In this document: positions 7,889-16,462 of the stretch, one piece after another
Layout of the letters: each line of letters starts with the position of its first letter
Numbering within the stretch: the stretch's first letter is position 1
Assembly: GCA_905213155.1 (NCBI GenBank)
Contig: CAJMHI010000006.1
Location: forward strand, 1-55,663
DNA length: 55,663 nt
Direction of reading: 5' to 3'
DNA from: an uncultured Acidaminococcus sp.
Lineage (GTDB): Bacteria > Bacillota > Negativicutes > Acidaminococcales > Acidaminococcaceae
Program-made: the position numbers and the translations under genes
Notes under the pieces: model-generated
What the model was told of the DNA's origin: nothing
Seen by the model: only the letters and a program-made list of their open reading frames with translations
The model's database searches: none

Positions 7889-10800
7889 ATGATGAAAAAT
7901 GCGTTAGTTCAATTACTGGAAAAAGAAAAAAACTTACAGAAGGCCGCGTCACTCTGGAAAGAGCACCACGGTCCTTTTCTGCTGTCCGGACTTTTCTCTA
8001 CGGTGAAGGCCGGCTTTTTGGCGGCTTTGCAGGACGCTGCCGGGGCCAAAGCGCCGCTTGTGATCTTAACGGCAAACCGGGAAGGGATTCGCACGCTGCG
8101 GCAGGAACTGGCCTATTTTTATCCAGACCTTGCCATGCGGGAACTGTACCCTAAAAACTTGCTGCACGGCCAGGTGGACACACGAAATGAACAACTCCTG
8201 GCGGAGCGGACGGCGGCCCTGGAAATGATCCGTAAACAAGAACCCGGGATCATCTTTGTAACGGCAGAAGCGGCGATCCAGAAATACCCGGATCCGAATT
8301 CCCTGCTGCGGGAAAATATTACCTTGGAACAAGGCACCGAGCTGGAGCAGTCCCAAATCGTGGAGACGCTGGTAAAAGCCGGCTATGAGCGTACGGAACA
8401 GGTGGATACCATCGGCCAATTGGCTGTCCGGGGGGATATCCTGGATGTCTTTCCCATCAATTACAAGAACCCGGTGCGGGTAGAGTGGTTTGACAATACC
8501 ATTGATGCCATTAAGGAATTTGATCTGGATTCCCAGCGGAGTATTGCCAGCCGGAAGAAGTTTTCTATTTTGCCCCTTACGGTGGATAATGGCAAAACAG
8601 AAAGTTCCTTGTTCCAGTATTTTCAAGAAAAGCAGCTGGTGATGCTGGATGAACCCGTCGCCTTTTTTGAGGAATGTAAAAAATGCTTCGGGGACAACCG
8701 GGAATTTGCCGACCAGTTATTTACGCAGGAAGCTGTGCTGGCTTTTTGCAGCAAAACCCATATGGCGGTTATGAGCGACCTGGGCCATCCTTTCTTTCAG
8801 GAGGCACCCAAGATCCATGTGCAGGTACGGTCGCTGGCCCCCTATAATAAGAATACCGGACTTTTGGAGAAAGATTTAAAAAGCTGGCTGCAAAGCGGCG
8901 TCCATCCCCTGATAATGATGGGGACGAAGGAAAAAGCCGCCGGCCTTGCCAATAGCCTGAAGAGTGCCGGTGTGGATATTTCCTATAGCAGGGAGCTTGC
9001 GGTTCCGGAAAAAGGCGGCCTGGTGGTGGACGGCAGCCTCACCAAGGGATTTTTCTTTTGGGATGAGCCGTGGCTTTTGCTTACGGAAAGCGATATTTTC
9101 GGCATGGAGAAACGCCGCCGGATCAAACACAAAAAAGGCATGGGCCCGGCGCTCCATTATTTTTCCGATATTAAAGTCGGGGACTATGTGGTCCACGATG
9201 TACAGGGGATTGGCCGCTATCTGGGGGTCGAAACCATTGTCATTGACGGGGTGCACAGGGACTATCTCCAACTGCAATATGCCAACGGGGACAAGCTCCA
9301 CGTACCTGTGGAACAGGTGGGGCTGCTGCATAAGTACGTGGGTAGTGAGGGCGTAGCACCCCGATTGTCCAATATGGGACGGAATGACTGGCAGCGGGCT
9401 ACCAAAAAGGCCCAGAAAGCCATTACCATCCTGGCCACAGAGCTGTTGCGGCTCTACGCCCAGCGCAAAATTACCCGGGGGTATGCCTTCAGTCCGGATA
9501 CACCGCTGCAAAAAGAATTTGAAGCTGCGTTTCCTTTTGAGGAGACGCCGGATCAGCTGAAAGCCATTGCGGAAATCAAAGCCGATATGGAAAAGCCCGT
9601 GCCCATGGAACGGCTCTTGTGCGGCGATGTGGGCTATGGCAAAACGGAAGTAGCGATTCGTGCGGCGTTTAAGGCCGTTATGGACGGCAAGCAGGTGGCC
9701 GTATTGGCGCCTACAACAGTCCTTGCCCAGCAGCATTTGCTGACCTTTACCCAGCGGATGAGCGCCTTTGGGGTACAGGTGGAAATGCTCAGCCGGTTCC
9801 GGACGTACAAGCAGCAAAAAGAGATCATGCAGAAAGTGTCCCAGGGGCAGATTGATGTGTTGATCGGTACCCATCGGATTTTAAATCCGGATGTGGCTTT
9901 TCATGACCTGGGACTTTTGATTATTGACGAAGAGCAGCGTTTTGGCGTGGCCCAAAAAGAAAAAATCAAGCAACGCAGTGCCGGTATCGACGTCCTTACG
10001 CTTTCCGCTACGCCCATTCCCCGCACACTGCACCTGGCTCTGGTCAAGGGACGGGATATGAGTATCATTGAGTCTCCTCCAGAAGACCGGCTGCCGGTAG
10101 AAACCTATGTGGCAGAATATGATGACGGCATGGTGCGGGAGGCGCTGGAACGGGAGATTCGCCGGGGCGGCCGGATTTATTACGTGCACAACCGGATTGA
10201 AGGGCTATCCCGGATTGCTGTCCGCCTTCGGGAATTGGTTCCGGGCATTACCATCGGCGTGGCCCACGGCCGCATGAGCGAGGACCAGCTGGAAGAGGTC
10301 ATGCTGGGATTTTATCATGGGGATTTTGATGTGCTGCTATCCACCACCATTATTGAAAATGGGCTGGATGTACCGCTGGCCAATACGATTATTATCGACA
10401 ATACGGAAAATTTTGGCTTGTCCCAGCTCTACCAGATGCGGGGGCGGGTAGGCCGTTCTTCCCGGCTGGCCTATGCCTATTTCCTCTACAAAAAGAACCG
10501 GGTGCTTAGCGAAGTTTCCCAGAAACGGCTTCAGGCCATCCGTGACTTTACGGAACTGGGGGCTGGGTTCAAAATCGCCATGCGGGATTTAGAGATCCGG
10601 GGAGCCGGCAACCTTTTGGGGGCCGAGCAGCACGGACAAATCGCCGGGGTGGGGTTTGACTTGTATTGCCGGTTGCTGGAACGGACCATCAATTCCCTGC
10701 AGCATGGGGATAATCCGGAGGAAGTGGTACAGGATCCTTCCATTGAAATGAAACTGGATGCCTATATTCCCAGCGACTATATTGATAATCCCCGCTATAA

Positions 10801-11167
10801 ACTGGAAATTTACCACCGTCTGGGGGATATGAAGTTTGAGGACCGGGATGATTTCATGGATGAAATCATTGACCGCTTTGGCACGCCGCCCCAGCAGGTG
10901 GTCAATCTGTGGCGTGTGGCAGCCTTGCGGGATATCTGCCGCAAGCTGCGGATTACGGTGCTGGCGGTACGGGCCGGAGAAATACGCATAACCTTTGATC
11001 CCCATAGCAAAGCCAATCCGGAGGTTATTCAGACACTTGTGAGAGAGTATGTGCCCCGTGTCACCTTTGTTATGGTGCCCCAACCTCTGTTTACCCTGAA
11101 AACCAAGGGGATGGAAGAAGAGCCGCTCACCTGGTTGGAAAAGAGCCTGCCACGCATGCTATCATAA
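7889..11167 (+). CDS. mfd: Transcription-repair coupling factor Mfd
   Basis: Large SF2 ATPase that displaces stalled RNA polymerase at DNA lesions and recruits UvrA. In order: UvrB-like N-terminal module (about 1-350), RNA-polymerase-interaction domain (about 430-500, around VGDYVVHDVQGIGRY), RecG-like translocase with Walker A (GDVGYGKTE, Lys near 585) and DEEQ box (near 680), then the TRG segment and C-terminal D7 region. The start is taken as ATG 7889 (or 7892, MKNALVQLL), since the upstream in-frame ATG 7835 lies inside a perfect hairpin; no clear Shine-Dalgarno is visible for either. About 1092 residues, slightly short of the usual 1150. spoVB follows 35 bases downstream. Confidence 0.95.
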   Translation: MMKNALVQLLEKEKNLQKAASLWKEHHGPFLLSGLFSTVKAGFLAALQDAAGAKAPLVILTANREGIRTLRQELAYFYPDLAMRELYPKNLLHGQVDTRNEQLLAERTAALEMIRKQEPGIIFVTAEAAIQKYPDPNSLLRENITLEQGTELEQSQIVETLVKAGYERTEQVDTIGQLAVRGDILDVFPINYKNPVRVEWFDNTIDAIKEFDLDSQRSIASRKKFSILPLTVDNGKTESSLFQYFQEKQLVMLDEPVAFFEECKKCFGDNREFADQLFTQEAVLAFCSKTHMAVMSDLGHPFFQEAPKIHVQVRSLAPYNKNTGLLEKDLKSWLQSGVHPLIMMGTKEKAAGLANSLKSAGVDISYSRELAVPEKGGLVVDGSLTKGFFFWDEPWLLLTESDIFGMEKRRRIKHKKGMGPALHYFSDIKVGDYVVHDVQGIGRYLGVETIVIDGVHRDYLQLQYANGDKLHVPVEQVGLLHKYVGSEGVAPRLSNMGRNDWQRATKKAQKAITILATELLRLYAQRKITRGYAFSPDTPLQKEFEAAFPFEETPDQLKAIAEIKADMEKPVPMERLLCGDVGYGKTEVAIRAAFKAVMDGKQVAVLAPTTVLAQQHLLTFTQRMSAFGVQVEMLSRFRTYKQQKEIMQKVSQGQIDVLIGTHRILNPDVAFHDLGLLIIDEEQRFGVAQKEKIKQRSAGIDVLTLSATPIPRTLHLALVKGRDMSIIESPPEDRLPVETYVAEYDDGMVREALEREIRRGGRIYYVHNRIEGLSRIAVRLRELVPGITIGVAHGRMSEDQLEEVMLGFYHGDFDVLLSTTIIENGLDVPLANTIIIDNTENFGLSQLYQMRGRVGRSSRLAYAYFLYKKNRVLSEVSQKRLQAIRDFTELGAGFKIAMRDLEIRGAGNLLGAEQHGQIAGVGFDLYCRLLERTINSLQHGDNPEEVVQDPSIEMKLDAYIPSDYIDNPRYKLEIYHRLGDMKFEDRDDFMDEIIDRFGTPPQQVVNLWRVAALRDICRKLRITVLAVRAGEIRITFDPHSKANPEVIQTLVREYVPRVTFVMVPQPLFTLKTKGMEEEPLTWLEKSLPRMLS

Positions 11168-11202
11168 GGGCAGGAACCCTGTAAAAGAAAGGAATACCCG
11201 TT

Positions 11203-12726
11203 ATGGCAGACCGCTTTATGAAAGGCACATTGATTCTTACCGCCGCCGGGCTGCTGGTGAAAATTTTGGGCAGCGTGAACCGGATTCTCCTGTCCCGTCT
11301 TTTGGGCGGTGAGGGAATCGGGCTGTACCAGATCGCCTATCCTTTTTATCTCATGCTGGTAGCACTGTCCAGCGCCGGGGTACCGGCTGCCATGAGTATC
11401 CTGATTTCCCGGAAAGCGGCCCAAAAAGATTTTTGGGGTGCCAGGCGTACCATGGTCATCTGCGGCGGGCTGATGGGGCTCCTTGGCGTTTTCTTTGCGG
11501 CCCTTGCCTGGGGATTAATCCCCGTACTCATTACCCATGGCTGGGTGAAAGACGGCCGTGCGGCATATGCTATGCTGGCCCTTGTGCCTGCTGTGGGGCT
11601 ATCCATTCCCCTGGCCTGCTTTCGTGGGTATTTCCAAGGCTTTCAGGATATGACACCTACAGCCGTTTCCCAGATTGGGGAACAGTTTACCCGGGTAATG
11701 GTTATGGTACTGCTGGCCTATGCCCTTTTGCCCCAGGGACTGCCTAAAGCAGCTGCAGGAGCCGCCTTTGGCAGTGTACCCGGTGCGTTAATAGGACTTT
11801 TGCTACTGGGGTGGTTTTACCATCGGCAAAAAAACTCTTATAAAGAAACAAGCGCTCTTAGCTTTCCCCGCCCTGCTTTTTGGCATACCGCAAAAGAACT
11901 GCTGGCGCTGGCACTTCCCGTTACCTGTGCCAATTTGATGGTGCCGATTGTAAGCGTTATAGAAATCCTGCTGGTGCCAGAACGGCTGCTTGTCGCCGGA
12001 TTTACAGTGGCTACGTCCACCAGGGCGCTGGGGTATCTATCCGGGATGGCTATGCCGCTGGTGAATATGGGCACCATCCCCACCAATTCCCTGGCGCTTT
12101 CCACGGTGCCGGCTCTTTCCGAGGCGAAAGCTCTGGGAGATACCACGGCACTGGAAAATAAAACAAAACGGGCATTTCGCTTTTTTCTCCTGCTCAATTT
12201 TCCAGCAGCAGTGGGCGTATATCTTTTGGGGACGCCCATTGCCCAGGTACTTTATGGAACGCAGTATGCGGGGCCTGTGATTACAGCGCTGTCCCCAGCC
12301 ATTTTATTTCTGGGGCTACACCAGGTTACCACCGCTATGCTCCAGGGATTGGGACATACCAAGATTCCTATGGTGAATATGTTTTTAAGCCTTTTGGTGA
12401 AAATCGGCGTGCTGTGGATCCTGGTGGCCAATCCTTCCTATCATATTTTGGGTGCGGCCTGGGCAACAGATATCAACCTTGCGCTAGCCGGGATTTTAAA
12501 CCTTTGCTGGATGGCCAAAATGGAAAAATTGACTCTTCCGTGGAAAAGTTTGCTGCGCATCGCCTTTGCATCTTTGGGCATGGCGTTTGCTATCCGGAGT
12601 ATAGAGCCGTTTGTAATATGGGGACCCTTATTGCAGCTGCCATTTTTAGTACTTTGGGGGATGCTGGTCTATGGAATTCTCCTTTTTTTGATGGGAGAAA
12701 TACGTGGCAGAAGGCTAAAAAAATAA
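11203..12726 (+). CDS. spoVB: MOP-superfamily flippase, SpoVB-like
   Basis: Polytopic membrane protein of the MATE-like MVF/PST flippase group (relatives SpoVB, MurJ), predicted to flip lipid-linked cell-envelope precursors. 507 residues with about 14 hydrophobic segments; the start (GTLILTAAGLLVKILGSVNR) and the GIGLYQIAYP and VPAAMSILISRKAA segments are typical of SpoVB. In Bacillus and clostridia, spoVB also lies shortly downstream of mfd. Here the sporulation partners normally found nearby (spoVT, yabN/mazG, yabP, yabQ) are absent from the interval to divIC. AAAGGAA precedes the ATG. Likely a vegetative lipid II or polysaccharide flippase; exact substrate unknown. Confidence 0.85.
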   Translation: MADRFMKGTLILTAAGLLVKILGSVNRILLSRLLGGEGIGLYQIAYPFYLMLVALSSAGVPAAMSILISRKAAQKDFWGARRTMVICGGLMGLLGVFFAALAWGLIPVLITHGWVKDGRAAYAMLALVPAVGLSIPLACFRGYFQGFQDMTPTAVSQIGEQFTRVMVMVLLAYALLPQGLPKAAAGAAFGSVPGALIGLLLLGWFYHRQKNSYKETSALSFPRPAFWHTAKELLALALPVTCANLMVPIVSVIEILLVPERLLVAGFTVATSTRALGYLSGMAMPLVNMGTIPTNSLALSTVPALSEAKALGDTTALENKTKRAFRFFLLLNFPAAVGVYLLGTPIAQVLYGTQYAGPVITALSPAILFLGLHQVTTAMLQGLGHTKIPMVNMFLSLLVKIGVLWILVANPSYHILGAAWATDINLALAGILNLCWMAKMEKLTLPWKSLLRIAFASLGMAFAIRSIEPFVIWGPLLQLPFLVLWGMLVYGILLFLMGEIRGRRLKK

Positions 12727-12727
12727 A

Positions 12728-12752
12728 AAGAAGGATTTTTTCCATCTTTTTT
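12728..12752 (+). terminator. Terminator after spoVB
   Basis: AAGAAGGA (12728-12735) pairs with TCCATCTT (12741-12748) with one A-A mismatch, followed by TTTT. Confidence 0.65.
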
Positions 12753-12792
12753 GCTGAAATTTAAAAATCTGCGTGCATTTTCACGCTGTTTG

Positions 12793-12801
12793 TGCTAAGA
12801 T
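12793..12801 (+). promoter_or_regulatory. Possible hup promoter (extended -10)
   Basis: TGCTAAGAT resembles an extended -10; no convincing -35 is seen. It lies 54 bases before hup, behind the spoVB terminator. Confidence 0.35.
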
Positions 12802-12855
12802 AACTCTAGTCAAAGCACCGCTCGGGCGGCGCAATACCATTTAGGAGGATTTTCT

Positions 12856-13131
12856 ATGAACAAAAGTGAATTAATCGCCGAAGTTGCGTCCAAAACCGCA
12901 CTGCCTAAGAAAGATGCAGAAAAGGCTGTAAACGCATTTATTGAAGCAGTTAAAGAAGCTGTTGCTAAAAAAGAAAAAGTACAACTGATTGGCTTTGGGA
13001 CCTTTGAAGCCCGTGTTCGCAATGCCCGTAACGGTAAGAATCCTCGGACTGGGGAAACCATTAAAATTGAAAAAGCCAACGTGCCCGCTTTCAAAGCTGG
13101 CAAGGCTTTCAAGGATGCCGTAAACAAATAA
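12856..13131 (+). CDS. hup: HU family nucleoid protein
   Basis: Small basic homodimeric DNA-binding protein that bends and compacts DNA. 91 residues, typical HU length; begins MNKSELIAEVA, has the GFGTFEAR turn and the DNA-grasping arm with RNARNGKNPRTGE, and the conserved C-terminal FKAGKAFKDAVN. A strong TAGGAGGA lies upstream. It is probably a monocistronic, highly expressed unit: terminators lie before and after it. Codon choice is plainer (AAA, GAA, GCT) than in neighbouring genes, as expected for abundant proteins. Confidence 0.97.
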   Translation: MNKSELIAEVASKTALPKKDAEKAVNAFIEAVKEAVAKKEKVQLIGFGTFEARVRNARNGKNPRTGETIKIEKANVPAFKAGKAFKDAVNK

Positions 13132-13143
13132 AGCATCTTTCTC

Positions 13144-13185
13144 AGCAGCCTGATGCAACGGCATCAGGCTGCTTTTGGCTTTTTG
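13144..13185 (+). terminator. hup terminator
   Basis: Perfect 13-bp stem AGCAGCCTGATGC / GCATCAGGCTGCT around an AACG loop (13144-13173), followed by TTTTGGCTTTTT. Confidence 0.9.
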
Positions 13186-13229
13186 GGGGCTTTACGTGCA
13201 GCTCCCGGAACTTTTGAAAGGAATGAACC

Positions 13230-13541
13230 ATGCCAACTTCCCGTAGGAGACATGTGAACAAGTTCTATCTTTTGGTACTGGGGGTATTCTGCCTGCCCCT
13301 GATTGGACAAGCTGCCCATCACGGGTATCAGATTTATCAGGTCCATAAAGAAACCGTCCGTACAGAGCAAAGAGTAGAAAAACTAAAACAGAAAACAGCC
13401 GCCCTGGAAGAAGAAAAAAACAACCTGGGCGATCTTCGTTATATAGAAAAAGTGGCCCGAGAAGAACTGAACATGGTGAAAAAAGATGAGATTCCCCTGT
13501 TCATGATCAAAGACCAGCCCGCTAAGATAGAGAAGAAATAA
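13230..13541 (+). CDS. divIC: Septum formation initiator DivIC/FtsB-like
   Basis: Bitopic division protein that, with FtsL and DivIB/FtsQ, helps activate septal wall synthesis. 103 residues: short basic cytoplasmic N-terminus (PTSRRRHVNK), one membrane segment (about 11-28), then an extracytoplasmic coiled coil (about 38-70, EQRVEKLKQKTAALEEEKNN) and the characteristic YIEKVAREELNMVKKDEIP ending. Position after hup downstream of mfd/spoVB matches the clostridial neighbourhood where divIC sits. GAAAGGA precedes the ATG. The HAD phosphatase gene follows by 11 bases, so the two are likely co-transcribed. Confidence 0.88.
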   Translation: MPTSRRRHVNKFYLLVLGVFCLPLIGQAAHHGYQIYQVHKETVRTEQRVEKLKQKTAALEEEKNNLGDLRYIEKVAREELNMVKKDEIPLFMIKDQPAKIEKK

Positions 13542-13552
13542 CAGGAGGCGCC

Positions 13553-14443
13553 ATGACGGAACCCATTCCGGCCCAGGACCCTATCCTGGCGATCTGCTAC
13601 GATTTTGATAAAACCTTATCTCCCGATGATATGCAGGCCCAGGGCTATATCCAGTCCGTGGGCTATGACGTGGATGCATTCTGGAGAGAATCCAATGCAC
13701 TGGCGGCAGAAAATGGCATGGACCAGAATCTGGCCTACATGTATTTTATGGCGGTGAAAGCCCGGGGCAAGCTGGTTTTAAACCGGAAGGCCCTGCAGGA
13801 TTACGGCTCCAGGGTCAAACTCTATCCGGGGGTGGATTCCTGGTTTGAACGGATTAACGCCTGGGGAAAGAAACATGGGGTGGCCGTGGAACACTATATT
13901 ATTTCCTCAGGACTGCGGGAAATGATTGAGGGCAATAAAATCTCCCGGCATTTTAAAGAAATCTACGCCAGTTCCTTTTTTTATGACAAGGATGGGGTGG
14001 CAGTATGGCCGGCCCAGGCGGTGAATTACACCAATAAGACGCAATTTCTTTTCCGGATCGAAAAAGGGGTATTGGGCGTCAATGATCCCCGTGTCAATGA
14101 CTATTTTTCTCCCGACCATTTGCGTGTCCCTTTCCGGAACATGGTCTATATCGGCGACAGCGATACCGATATTCCCTGCATGAAACTGGTGAATAGTTAC
14201 GGGGGCTATGCTATTGGCGTGTATGATGCAGAAAGCGGCGATAAAACCAAGGTGTATAAAATGCTGAAGGAAAAGCGGATTAAGTATTTTGTTCCATCCG
14301 ACTATCGGAAAGGACAGCCCTTGGAGCAGCTGCTGAAAGATATCATTGGGCGCACCAAAACCAATGAAATCCTGGAAATGGCGCATTTTTCCTGTGAGAA
14401 CGAGATGCAGGGAAAGAAGAATCCCGTAGAAAAAAAGCAATAA
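13553..14443 (+). CDS. HAD-superfamily phosphatase
   Basis: Cytoplasmic haloacid-dehalogenase-type hydrolase; substrate unknown. Motif I is YDFDKTLS with nucleophile D17 and acid/base D19; motif II is probably the IISSG segment near 121; motif IV is GDSDTD at about 201-206. A helical cap region lies between (about 30-110), as in HAD-I phosphatases of the phosphoserine-phosphatase type. The start has CAGGAGGC 4-11 bases upstream and follows divIC by only 11 bases. The basic, polar C-terminus (QGKKNPVEKKQ) has no domain I recognise. Generic family assignment is secure; nothing in the context names the substrate. Confidence 0.85.
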   Translation: MTEPIPAQDPILAICYDFDKTLSPDDMQAQGYIQSVGYDVDAFWRESNALAAENGMDQNLAYMYFMAVKARGKLVLNRKALQDYGSRVKLYPGVDSWFERINAWGKKHGVAVEHYIISSGLREMIEGNKISRHFKEIYASSFFYDKDGVAVWPAQAVNYTNKTQFLFRIEKGVLGVNDPRVNDYFSPDHLRVPFRNMVYIGDSDTDIPCMKLVNSYGGYAIGVYDAESGDKTKVYKMLKEKRIKYFVPSDYRKGQPLEQLLKDIIGRTKTNEILEMAHFSCENEMQGKKNPVEKKQ

Positions 14444-14483
14444 AAAATTAACCGCCCCAAGCTTCCAGGCTAGGCGGTTAATT
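14441..14483 (-). terminator. Terminator for the minus-strand tRNA/DUF4127 unit
   Basis: AATTAACCGCC (14446-14456) pairs perfectly with GGCGGTTAATT (14473-14483). The T-run lies on the minus strand (complement of the A-run at 14442-14447), so it stops transcription coming from the right; it may also cap the HAD mRNA. Confidence 0.7.
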
Positions 14484-14597
14484 CTGATCTAACTATGGGG
14501 CTGACCGTTACCGGACAACACCTTTTATACGTTTATTATACCATAAATTCACGGCATTACAAGAGGGGATAATGATACAGCGGGAACCCGTTAAATG

Positions 14598-14631
14598 AAA
14601 AAGCTGACCTATATTGTATAGATCAGCTTTT
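14598..14631. terminator. Terminator after tRNA-Pro
   Basis: AAAAGCTGA (14599-14607) / TCAGCTTTT (14623-14631) and inner CTATA/TATAG arms with a TTG loop, one C-A mismatch. T-rich tracts on both strands (TACTTTTGTT on plus; TTTTTCATTT on minus). Confidence 0.75.
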
Positions 14632-14647
14632 ACTTTTGTTATAAATT

Positions 14648-14724
14648 TGGTCGGGGCGACAGGATTCGAACCTGCGGCCTCTTAGTCCCGAACCAAGCGC
14701 GCTACCAAACTGCGCTACGCCCCG
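14648..14724 (-). tRNA. tRNA-Pro (anticodon CGG)
   Basis: Read on the minus strand the sequence folds as a full cloverleaf: acceptor arms CGGGGCG (14724-14718) and CGCCCCG (14658-14652), D-arm GCGC/GCGC with the AGTTTGGTA loop, anticodon stem CTTGG/CTAAG enclosing TTCGGGA (anticodon CGG), and T-loop GGTTCGAATCC. A is the discriminator base at 14651 and CCA is encoded at 14650-14648. CGG reads the proline codon CCG, frequent in this genome. Confidence 0.97.
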
Positions 14725-14747
14725 ACAACAGTAATAAATATAATGCA

Positions 14748-16400
14748 TCAGGCTTGTTTTGTCAAGGGCTTGCGGCTGTATTTTGGGAGAACTTCCAGGC
14801 GGATTTCAAAAGGGCGGCCCCAGGGCAAGGTTACGTGAAAATCCACGTCTTTCAGGTAATAGGCGTAGTCCCCGTCCTGGTAGTAGGGAAACTTACGGCA
14901 CAGGCATAGGAAAATCCAATTGTACAATCCTAGTTCCCGGGCCGTATACGACGTTGCCGCATCCACATAGGGTACGCCCTGTTCCGGCTCCATGCCGTTT
15001 ATTGGCGTAAGGGTACCCATCCGGGGGCGGATTAATTTCTGGTAGGCCCAGTCGTCCAGAAAGCGGGCATAGGTGAATTGGAAATTTTTGCCGTATAAGG
15101 AAGGGAGAAGCGCCTTAGGCAAAACTTTTGCCTGCCCGGTGACGATCGTACCCTGCGCTACCGCTGTACCAATGGCATTGCTGGCTGTATTCCAACCGGA
15201 ATAGGATACCAGGCGGGGGAGGGGTACGTTGTGAGCGGCCAGATAAGGAAGCAGGCAGTCCCCTGCGGCAAACCGGTCGGATAAATCCACCAGGGCGACA
15301 GGTTTTTTGTCCATCAAGGCTTTGATCTCCCGGCAGGCCGCAGCCGCTCGGTTCGTGTCTTTGGTGCCGCAGTAAATATATAGGATAAAGTCAGCTGTAT
15401 CCAGTGATTCCGTCAGGACGCCCCCTGCCAGCTGTACTTTGTCCTTAGCGATTTCTTTTAGCGTCTGGGGCACAAAATGCAGGGTGTAGTCCGCCATTTC
15501 AGGAGACCCATAACAGATTTTCACCTGGGGCTGGTAATGAATGCGGCGGCAGAAAATGCGGGAAGCGGCCAGACTCCCCAGTTCGTCCGCTCCCTGGGAT
15601 ACGGCAATGGGGGGATGGGCCATTAGGTCCCTGACCATCTCCACAGCATGGTGCCGGTTGTAATTGGGCAGGCCATAAGGCTGGGCATCATCCTGTCCTA
15701 TGGTGAGATCCGTCAAATTATTTTGTGTGACGAACGTAATTAAGGCTTTATTAAAGTCGTCATTTTTCCAGTACAAGTTCAGATATTTCCATTTGAGTGC
15801 CATGGGGATGGACTGCTGTGCATCTTCGTACTGCTCTTTGTCGTAAGGCAGGCCTTGGCGCTTTTTGTCCATATTGGTGGCCCAGGTCATCAGTTGCCAT
15901 TGGTACCACCGGTCTGGCAGAAGATGGTCGGTGATGAGCAGGCGGGGGATTACGCTGAAGAGATAGAACTGTTTATCCGGGTTGCTGTTCTTTAAAGTCT
16001 CCAGGTAGGTGAAAAATGTGTCCGCCTGTTTATTCTCCAAAGGCTGCAGACGGGACTGCAATAACCCGCCAAAAAGCAATAGGTCCGTGGAAAGAAGTAT
16101 GCCTTTTTGCCGGGGCAGATTGGCCTGTACCCAGGTCTTTAAAGCTGGGATATTGGCGGGCTTTTCATAGTGATCCATAAGAGCGTCAGGCGGCACCGTA
16201 AAAGTCGTGCCTCCCAGCGCCCCCAGTTGCACGGTAAAATCCTTGCATGGCGGCCGCCCGTCAAGGGGAAGCAGCAGCCAGTTTTCCGCAGGTGGCAAGG
16301 GCGGGAGTACATAATCCGTGCCTTTGGGACCATAGGTGCGATAGAAGGAGGCCGCCAAGGTATATAACAGGCAGCAGACAATTACCCACTTTCTTTTCAT
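14748..16400 (-). CDS. DUF4127 family protein, exported
   Basis: Protein of unknown function resembling DUF4127. 550 residues: N-terminal signal peptide or membrane anchor (about 4-22, VIVCCLLYTLAASF), then a large soluble region beginning with the family hallmark LLLPLDGRPPCKDF. Other conserved-looking stretches are GILLSTDLLLFGGL, TIGQDDAQPYG, VALVDLSDRFAAGD and YSGWNTASNAIGT; the Asp-rich loops suggest an enzyme, perhaps metal- or sugar-dependent, but I do not claim this. GGAGGTCACC precedes the ATG. It is divergent from rsmD with overlapping promoters and lies 23 bases upstream of tRNA-Pro on the same strand, so read-through is possible. Confidence 0.8.
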   Translation of the reverse strand: MKRKWVIVCCLLYTLAASFYRTYGPKGTDYVLPPLPPAENWLLLPLDGRPPCKDFTVQLGALGGTTFTVPPDALMDHYEKPANIPALKTWVQANLPRQKGILLSTDLLLFGGLLQSRLQPLENKQADTFFTYLETLKNSNPDKQFYLFSVIPRLLITDHLLPDRWYQWQLMTWATNMDKKRQGLPYDKEQYEDAQQSIPMALKWKYLNLYWKNDDFNKALITFVTQNNLTDLTIGQDDAQPYGLPNYNRHHAVEMVRDLMAHPPIAVSQGADELGSLAASRIFCRRIHYQPQVKICYGSPEMADYTLHFVPQTLKEIAKDKVQLAGGVLTESLDTADFILYIYCGTKDTNRAAAACREIKALMDKKPVALVDLSDRFAAGDCLLPYLAAHNVPLPRLVSYSGWNTASNAIGTAVAQGTIVTGQAKVLPKALLPSLYGKNFQFTYARFLDDWAYQKLIRPRMGTLTPINGMEPEQGVPYVDAATSYTARELGLYNWIFLCLCRKFPYYQDGDYAYYLKDVDFHVTLPWGRPFEIRLEVLPKYSRKPLTKQA

Positions 16401-16421
16401 GGTGACCTCCTTTTTTCATGA

Positions 16422-16440
16422 TATAATACTTTATATTATA
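16422..16440. promoter_or_regulatory. Overlapping divergent -10 boxes for DUF4127 and rsmD
   Basis: TATAAT at 16422-16427 on plus (for rsmD) and TATAAT at 16440-16435 on minus (for DUF4127) lie 7 bases apart and point at each other, in a 62-base intergenic space. The -35 regions would fall inside the opposite gene's start and are weak (minus TGCACA at 16463-16458). Confidence 0.5.
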
Positions 16441-16462
16441 CCGTACAGGAGAGGATTTGTGC

